This document shows, piece by piece, positions 58,715-64,000 of a stretch of DNA of 64,000 nt. A model generated the notes under the pieces. It did no database searches and was not told the origin of the DNA. It was given only the letters and a program-made list of their open reading frames with translations. Origin of the DNA: Epilithonimonas mollis (GTDB taxonomy: Bacteria; Bacteroidota; Bacteroidia; Flavobacteriales; Weeksellaceae); assembly GCF_900142325.1 (NCBI RefSeq), contig NZ_FRAM01000005.1, positions 44,506 through 108,505 of the forward strand. The letters run 5' to 3'. Position numbers and translations under genes: made by a program. Every line of letters starts with the position of its first letter. Position 1 is the stretch's first letter.

Positions 58715-59234
58715 TCAAAGGTATTTCTTGTGGCTTAACGATCTGTAATTTGTACTTTAATGAAATTATAGAAATTCATCTTTCGAGGTGTAATATTTCA
58801 AACCTCAAAGCTAAATAATAAGCCTTATTAAACCGCTCTTGAATATTTATGTAAACAAAAAATGCTGCAGGGAGAAGATAATTTTAACCGGCATAATCTC
58901 AAATAATCTTTGTCATAAACCGATAAAGCAGTTTCCAAAAAGGCTTTGCTAAATGGCTTTTCGTTTTATTTTCTCTTCTCAGGTCTGGTTTTCGGAAGCC
59001 AAATTGTAAATATCGTTCTTATCAGTACATCTTAGCTCTTCGGAGTTGGCATGCTGACCTTCGCATTCTGTTTCAATATTTTTTTTAGGCAAGAAAAATA
59101 ATATATAGTGTTATTTAATAACTAAAAGTAGAAAAAAAATTTAGAACTTTACAAAACAGATTATCGTGTAAAGCAGCATTGTAATTGAACGAGCAATTGC
59201 AGCCACATTCAAATATATTTAAAAGTATTAACGT
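58715..59234. other. 520-bp gap, apparently decayed coding DNA
   Basis: No intact gene. Around 58955-59100 a frame with stops gives hydrophobic stretches (FSFYFLFSGLVFGSQIVNIVLI, FGVGMLTFAFCFNIFF) that suggest a dead membrane-protein gene, family unclear. The last 140 bases are AT-rich leader for the DinB gene. Confidence 0.35.
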
Positions 59235-59690
59235 ATGGAAGCACTATTTAAAACATGGGAAACAAGTCGTAGAATCTATTTAAGTTACTTTGAAAATTAC
59301 TCATTAGATCAGCTTAACAAAGTTCCCAATGGTTACAACAATAATCTTATCTGGCATATTGGGCATATTATTGTAACACAACAAAAACTGATCTATAGAG
59401 GTTCTCATTTCCCAGGATATATTTCTGACGATTTGTTAGTTAAATATCAATCAGGGACCAAACCAGATGCATATATTCCTCAAAAAGAAGCTGATGAACT
59501 GAAAACACTCTTGACTTCTCTCATTGAGCCCACAATAGATGATTTTCTAAAGGGTATTTTTCTAAATTACAACGAAAGGACTACAGGAACAGGATTCCAT
59601 TTATCGTCAATCACTGATGCATTTGAATGTAATAATTATCACGAAGGAATGCATTTAGGATATATGTTAAGTATTAGAAAATTTGTTTAA
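59235..59690 (+). CDS. DinB-family protein
   Basis: 151 residues. Four-helix bundle with the metal histidines in LIWHIGHIIVTQQ and NNYHEGMHLGYM, as in DinB_2/YfiT-like proteins, which are metal-dependent thiol transferases in some cases. Function here unknown. Stand-alone gene. Confidence 0.85.
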   Translation: MEALFKTWETSRRIYLSYFENYSLDQLNKVPNGYNNNLIWHIGHIIVTQQKLIYRGSHFPGYISDDLLVKYQSGTKPDAYIPQKEADELKTLLTSLIEPTIDDFLKGIFLNYNERTTGTGFHLSSITDAFECNNYHEGMHLGYMLSIRKFV

Positions 59691-59852
59691 AACAATATTC
59701 ATAGAGTTATGTTGTTTTTGAACTTTATTTCATATCTGATAAATTAAGACTTGACAAATGATTTTGATTATATGTTACAGATAATGAGAACCAACTGTAA
59801 GGTATTACTTTATAATTTTGTAAATGTACATTTATTTTCATGCTGATCAAAA

Positions 59853-60617
59853 ATGCATTTCCCAACAAATAAATTAGAATATATCTGTATTCAACCCGAT
59901 GAACCGCTAACAGACATTGTCGAAAGCATCTGGATGGTAAAAAACCACTCTGATGAAGAAAAAGAAGGCATTATAGTTCCCGATGGAAAAATAGATTTAT
60001 TTCTGTTAGCTGATGAAAATGGAAAATTTGAAATTTTCATTTCCGGAATATGTTCTGCTCCCATCACTAAACCTCCATTCCCAAAATCTACAATGTTTGC
60101 CATCAGCTTTTACCCCATCGCTGCCGAATATATTTTCAAACAATCTTTTGCGGATTTAAATAACACGAAGAAAACACTTCAGACAGATTACTGGGGATTT
60201 TCAAGAGATGATCTGAACGATTTTAATCAATTTTACCATAAAGCCATCAAGGTGCTTTCTTCATTATCATCAAAAGAAATAGACGACCGAAAAAAGAAAT
60301 TATTTGAACTCATTTATGCATGTAAAGGAGAAATTACGGTAAAAGAACTCGAAGAAAAAATTTATTGGAGCAGTAGACAAATGAACCGTTATTTCCATAA
60401 ATGGTTAGGCGTAATGCTGAAAACCTATCTAAATATAATCCGTTTCTCCAACTCATTGAAACAACTAAAAAATGGGGATTTGTACCCCCGACTCGATTAT
60501 GGGGACCAATCTCATTTTATCAGGGAAGTGAAAAAGTTTGCAGGAGTAAAACCAACTATCTTAAACAAAAACGAAAATGACCGATTTATCCAATTAAGTC
60601 TTATGCCTGAAAAGTAA
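59853..60617 (+). CDS. AraC-family regulator with DUF6597-type sensor
   Basis: 254 residues. N-terminal sensor beginning QPDEPLTDIVESIWMVKN with IVPDGKIDLFLL and the HTH part YWSSRQMNRYFHKWLGVMLKTYLNIIRFSNSLKQLKNG and YGDQSHFIREVKKFAGVKPT. Probably co-regulates the VOC gene 30 bases downstream. Confidence 0.85.
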   Translation: MHFPTNKLEYICIQPDEPLTDIVESIWMVKNHSDEEKEGIIVPDGKIDLFLLADENGKFEIFISGICSAPITKPPFPKSTMFAISFYPIAAEYIFKQSFADLNNTKKTLQTDYWGFSRDDLNDFNQFYHKAIKVLSSLSSKEIDDRKKKLFELIYACKGEITVKELEEKIYWSSRQMNRYFHKWLGVMLKTYLNIIRFSNSLKQLKNGDLYPRLDYGDQSHFIREVKKFAGVKPTILNKNENDRFIQLSLMPEK

Positions 60618-60646
60618 TTTTGTTCTGTAATTTAAAAAAGAACAAA

Positions 60647-61033
60647 ATGAATTTAAACCACATCAATATCGTTGTACAGGACGTAAATAAAGCTGTAAAT
60701 TTATTTATAAATCATTTAGGTTTTAGTTTAATTGTCAATCGAAACAGCAAAATGGCAGTTCTGGAAAAAGACCATAATTTTGCATTAGTTGTTTGGGGAC
60801 AGGAATTGAACCACAAGGAAAATATGCCTGAATATCCAGAGAATTTCCACATCGGCTTTTATCAAAAAGATGAGCAAGCAGTTTGGAATATCTATGAAAA
60901 GCTAAAAACAGAAGCTGACTTACAATTTGAGAGCGAACCAAAGAAAATCAGGAATACGTTCGGTTTCTATTTCTTTTTTGAAAAGTTGATGATAGAAATA
61001 AGTTTAAACCCATTTAAGGATACTGTCACATAA
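60647..61033 (+). CDS. VOC (glyoxalase/bleomycin-resistance-like) protein
   Basis: 128 residues from MNLNHINIVVQDVNKAVNLF; the frame ahead of it is leader. The fold is a paired VOC module with HINIVV (His ligand) and FHIGFYQ (His). Co-transcribed with the AraC gene and followed by a terminator-like stem. Substrate unknown. Confidence 0.85.
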   Translation: MNLNHINIVVQDVNKAVNLFINHLGFSLIVNRNSKMAVLEKDHNFALVVWGQELNHKENMPEYPENFHIGFYQKDEQAVWNIYEKLKTEADLQFESEPKKIRNTFGFYFFFEKLMIEISLNPFKDTVT

Positions 61034-61057
61034 TACAACTTAGCTATAAGCAATTTG

Positions 61058-61098
61058 AGCGTAAGATTATAGTTAAAAACAACTATAATCTTACTGCT
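61058..61098. terminator. Bidirectional terminator between convergent genes
   Basis: GTAAGATTATAGTT (61061-61074) pairs perfectly with AACTATAATCTTAC (61081-61094) around AAAAAC. It lies between a plus-strand VOC gene and a minus-strand AraC gene. T runs are weak on both sides. Confidence 0.65.
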
Positions 61099-61877
61099 TA
61101 TTTCATTTTAAATTCCGTAGGTCTCATATTGGTCAGTTGCTGAAAATTATTGCTAAATGCAGCTATGTTCGAATATCCTACTTCATAGGCTATCTCTGTC
61201 ATGTTCAGATCTGTATCTTTTATCAATTCCATCGCCCTGATAATACGTAGCATCTTTAAGTAGTGAACAAAAGTGATGTGCAATTTCGTTTGGAATAGCC
61301 TGGTCAAACTACGTATGCTCATTCCCGATTGCTGAGCAATAACAGCCAAACTTAGATCTTCATTTAACCGATTTCTAAAACTGTCGATGATGACATTGAG
61401 CCGTTGATCGTCCGTAGTAGGAAGTTGAATGGAGAATTTTTTGAGTTTTTCTTTTGCTAATACGCCTTTAAGCGTGGTCAAAAATTCAAATTCCCATGAA
61501 CCTTTAAAATAATCACCCTGCCATTTCCCACTAAATGAGAGCATTTCTGCCAGCAGCTTGCTAACAGGATAAATACCCAGTTCATCATAAAAACTATCCG
61601 ATCTTTTGTTTGGAAAGTAAATATTGATGATGTGTAAATCCTTTGTGTTGAACATCAGGTTGTGTCGATAATTTTTTGGTATCCAGATATAATGATTGGA
61701 CGGAATATAGAGATCCTTTTCGTCTGTTTGTAAGTAAGCAATCCCGCCATAAACCAATAGTAACTGAGCCTTATCGTGTTGATGAGCAGGTAAACGCTGT
61801 TCCGTCTGCTGTCGCATCACGAGGACGGAATCAGGATTTTGATCCACAATATTGATCAATTGATTAAGAATCTCCAT
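61098..61877 (-). CDS. AraC-family regulator
   Basis: 259 residues. Cupin-like start (QRLPAHQHDKAQLLLVYGGIAYLQTDEKDLYIPSNHYIWIPKN) and HTH pair (LAVIAQQSGMSIRSLTRLFQTKLHITFVHYLKMLRI, MTEIAYEVGYSNIAAFSNNFQQLTNMRPTEFK). Divergent from the small gene that leads the efflux operon at 61967, 89 bp away, so it is a likely regulator of that operon. Confidence 0.9.
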   Translation of the reverse strand: MEILNQLINIVDQNPDSVLVMRQQTEQRLPAHQHDKAQLLLVYGGIAYLQTDEKDLYIPSNHYIWIPKNYRHNLMFNTKDLHIINIYFPNKRSDSFYDELGIYPVSKLLAEMLSFSGKWQGDYFKGSWEFEFLTTLKGVLAKEKLKKFSIQLPTTDDQRLNVIIDSFRNRLNEDLSLAVIAQQSGMSIRSLTRLFQTKLHITFVHYLKMLRIIRAMELIKDTDLNMTEIAYEVGYSNIAAFSNNFQQLTNMRPTEFKMK

Positions 61878-61966
61878 GTGGCCAAATTTAGTAAATATCA
61901 GGCTAATTATATAAAAAGAAAGCTTGCTGTATTGGATAATTTTGATGTGTTAATAATAGTGGAATC

Positions 61967-62227
61967 ATGATGGAACATAAAATCACAAAACCCGATAAAG
62001 ATGATGAACTTGAGATAAAGGCCAAAAGATCTGAACATCAATCCCCTAATCCCGAAGAAATTGATAAAGCAAATATCTATTGGCTGGTTTGCGCCTATTT
62101 TAGTCCTTTTATGCCAATGACCGATTTAAGCTTTGCTTTCGATGGGTGGAGAAAGATGCTAGAACAATGGCTGGGAAACAGAAAGAAACCAATTATTTAT
62201 AAAAATAAAACTAATGAAACGATATAA
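61967..62227 (+). CDS. Small protein leading the efflux operon
   Basis: 86 residues. The N-terminal half is charged, the second half holds NIYWLVCAYFSPFMPMTDLSFAFDGWRKMLEQWLG, hydrophobic but too polar for a clear membrane span. It overlaps the TolC gene by 14 bases. A real small gene by position; no family recognised. Confidence 0.5.
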   Translation: MMEHKITKPDKDDELEIKAKRSEHQSPNPEEIDKANIYWLVCAYFSPFMPMTDLSFAFDGWRKMLEQWLGNRKKPIIYKNKTNETI

Positions 62228-63548
62228 GATTGTGCCGTTATTGGGCATACTGTTGCTCTTATTCGCACCCTTTATTTACGCTCAGCATATCAAAAATGAC
62301 CACCCCCTAAGTCTGGAAGAAATGTGGAAAGTTGCCGAAAAGAATAATCGTCAACTGAAACTATCTGACCTATATCTCCAGCAAAGTAAAATAGAAATAT
62401 TGGAAGCCAAAGACCGTCTATTACCGGAACTTTCAATAGGTGGGGATCTAAAGCTCAATTCCAAATTCCTGATCTATGACAATGGAATATTCTCTTCTCC
62501 ACAGGATGTGCCGGTAAAAGGCTACGGTTACGGATTAGGCTACAACGTAAACTTTAATCTATACAATGGTGGTAAGGACAAAAGGAATATCGAGCTGGAA
62601 AAGGAAGAAGAGACACGAAAACAATATGAACTGGACCTGCAAAAGCACAGTGTAAAATATAATGTCGCTGTTGCTTATTTTGATCTATATAAGTTCTTGC
62701 ATTTCTATGATTTTCTTGATGCAGAGATTGAAGCAGAAAAAAAACAATTGAGATTGATAGAAAGTCTGCATAAGAACGGTACCGTATTAAAGAGTGATGT
62801 ACTGAGAACCTCCGTAAAATTATCCCAACTGGAACTTAATCTTTCTGACGTCACTAAGAAGATTGAAATAGTCAAACAAAGGCTCAATATTCTGATGGGA
62901 CGTGAAAATGATACCGAATTAGCAATACAACACGAAGATCTAATTGAATTAAACGCGATCACATACGGTGACTACAATAATTATGTAAACATTGCTTTCA
63001 ACAAATCTCCTGAATACAAAATTGCTGGTAGTGACATCAAATGGAGCGAACTGAACGTAAAGCAGGTAAAAGCTACGCTATTGCCCAAAGTTTCTTTGTA
63101 CTCTAACTATAACTACAACTATCCACAGATCTCCTTTTATCCGTATTCAAACAACTTGTGGGGATTTGGTCAGACAGGAATTAAAATCCAGTATTCTATT
63201 GATAATTTGTACAAAAGCAAAAATACAATCGCCCGTGCCCAGGTTGTCAGCACTCAGGCCAAAGAAAAAGCAGAAATGAAGAAGGAGGAAATTTCACTTC
63301 AGATAAAAGAAGCCTGTCTGCAAGAACAGCAGGCATTGGAAGCTGTGGAAACAGCCGTAAAAAATATCGCAAAAGCAACGGAAACGGTCCGGGTCATCAG
63401 AAGTAGCTATTTAAATCAGGAATCTCTGCTGATCGATCTTTTGGAAGCAGAAAATGCTTTGCTGGAAGCAAAATTCAATCTGACAACAGCACAGACATAC
63501 GCAAAAGTAAGTCATATCAGACTATTAGCAATCGTAGGAATTCTCTAA
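62214..63548 (+). CDS. TolC-like outer-membrane efflux protein
   Basis: 444 residues with signal peptide (KIVPLLGILLLLFAPFIYAQ). Two repeats of the OEP family are visible: LSLEEMWKVAEKNNRQLKLSDLYLQQSKIEILEAKDRLLPELSIGG, and NIAFNKSPEYKIAGSDIKWSELNVKQVKATLLPKVSLYSNYNY, with long coiled-coil segments. It forms the outer-membrane channel for the efflux system that follows. Confidence 0.9.
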   Translation: MKRYKIVPLLGILLLLFAPFIYAQHIKNDHPLSLEEMWKVAEKNNRQLKLSDLYLQQSKIEILEAKDRLLPELSIGGDLKLNSKFLIYDNGIFSSPQDVPVKGYGYGLGYNVNFNLYNGGKDKRNIELEKEEETRKQYELDLQKHSVKYNVAVAYFDLYKFLHFYDFLDAEIEAEKKQLRLIESLHKNGTVLKSDVLRTSVKLSQLELNLSDVTKKIEIVKQRLNILMGRENDTELAIQHEDLIELNAITYGDYNNYVNIAFNKSPEYKIAGSDIKWSELNVKQVKATLLPKVSLYSNYNYNYPQISFYPYSNNLWGFGQTGIKIQYSIDNLYKSKNTIARAQVVSTQAKEKAEMKKEEISLQIKEACLQEQQALEAVETAVKNIAKATETVRVIRSSYLNQESLLIDLLEAENALLEAKFNLTTAQTYAKVSHIRLLAIVGIL

Positions 63549-63558
63549 TACAACTATT

Positions 63559-64000
63559 ATGAACAAAAATAAAACAGATAGAATTATTGTAGGTATAACC
63601 AAATGGTCTGGTGTTGCATTATTCGCAGGGATCATCATTTGGGGAGCTATCTATTTCCTTAAAGGATATGAATATGAACAGACCAACGACGCTCAAGTTG
63701 ATGCTTACCTGTCGCCCATAAACGCAAAAGTAGGCGGCTATATCAGCAAAATATATTATAAGGACAATCAGCCTGTTAAAAAAGGTGATACACTTGTGGT
63801 CATTGAATTGGACGAGTATGGACTGAAAAAAGATGCTGCATCAGCAGAGCTGATGAGTTCACACGCCAAATTACCGATTTTGACGGCGAACGAAGAAACG
63901 CAACTTAAAAGTATTGAGGTTATAAAAGCACAATTGGCAGGAGCTAAAGCAAGATTGAACCAGCAGCAAAAAGAATTTGACCGTTATAAAAATCTACTGG
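63559..64000 (+). CDS. EmrA/HlyD-type membrane fusion protein (3' end outside window)
   Basis: 147 residues visible. One N-terminal membrane span (VGITKWSGVALFAGIIIWGAIYFL), then the HlyD/EmrA barrel-sandwich region (TNDAQVDAYLSPINAKVGGYISKIYYKDNQPVKKGDTLVVIE) and the start of the coiled-coil hairpin (AQLAGAKARLNQQQKEFDRYK). It lies 10 bases after the TolC gene. The inner-membrane pump, probably EmrB-type, should follow beyond the window. Confidence 0.9.
   Translation, partial: MNKNKTDRIIVGITKWSGVALFAGIIIWGAIYFLKGYEYEQTNDAQVDAYLSPINAKVGGYISKIYYKDNQPVKKGDTLVVIELDEYGLKKDAASAELMSSHAKLPILTANEETQLKSIEVIKAQLAGAKARLNQQQKEFDRYKNLL

Noticed and set aside
58955..59100. Aquaporin-like pseudogene
   Set aside because: Hydrophobic translation with stops, but no NPA motif or other family mark, so no family can be named.

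Overview
The window is a low-GC chromosomal segment of a Bacteroidota bacterium, most likely a flavobacterium of the Chryseobacterium/Elizabethkingia group. Signs for this are Bacteroidota-type TAnnTTTG promoter boxes, TonB-era glycosidase genes with GH144, RadC/DUF3945 conjugative-element genes, many AraC regulators, and a tRNA-like gene without encoded CCA. The genus is inference; the phylum is well supported.

Region 1 (1-3210) is the end of mcrB plus mcrC, a modification-dependent restriction system. Region 2 (about 3.3-39.2 kb) is a nearly complete Mu-like (transposable) contractile-tailed prophage. On the left it has an S24-type repressor (minus strand) facing a small Cro-like gene, with a set of TTGCGA-N4-TCGCAA operators between and inside them. 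A DDE transposase (MuA-like) and an AAA ATPase (MuB-like) follow. Next comes an early operon of small, mostly unknown genes (8.0-15.7 kb), with an M15 endolysin in the middle. The late genes are split into two divergent blocks. The minus-strand block (15.7-24.0 kb) encodes terminase small and large subunits, a gp36-like protein, a portal-MuF-nuclease fusion, the tape measure, a gpG-like protein and a probable neck or terminator protein. The plus-strand block (24.1-37.3 kb) encodes a ClpP-type protease/scaffold, major capsid, sheath, tube, tail chaperones made by a -1 frameshift at GGGAAAG, hub, u-spanin, spike, gp25-like baseplate, holin, gpJ-like protein and fibres. The right end carries a DNA adenine methylase and a thymidylate-synthase-fold protein, in the place where Mu carries its DNA modification gene mom.

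The most unusual features of the prophage are structured RNA-like elements on the plus strand of the early region. There is a 115-nt tRNA-Leu-like gene with perfect acceptor and T arms but an abnormal anticodon arm. Just upstream is a 78-nt element closed by a 10-bp stem. Downstream, three almost identical 43-nt tRNA minihelices (acceptor stem plus T arm only) lie between early genes. The thymidylate-synthase-like protein has Asp at the position where Asn selects uracil, the known signature of dCMP-specific enzymes.

Region 3 (39.3-43.7 kb) is decayed mobile DNA: DUF3945 and RadC genes of a conjugative element, a truncated membrane-AraC gene, an S41 peptidase fragment and a 124-bp MITE-like element. 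Region 4 (43.7-52.6 kb) is a minus-strand carbohydrate cluster (GH31, sugar isomerase-like, PhyH, GH144 endo-beta-1,2-glucanase-like, GH3) beside a divergent AraC regulator. Region 5 (52.8-57.3 kb) has a receiver-only response regulator, a Crp-like protein, the ChaA antiporter, a MaoC-like protein, a cold-shock protein and a GT14 glycosyltransferase. A roughly 205-bp direct repeat occurs at 41.8 and 57.5 kb, bracketing regions 3-5. Region 6 (57.9-64 kb) has HxlR, AraC, DinB and VOC proteins and the start of a TolC/EmrA-type efflux operon cut by the window edge.
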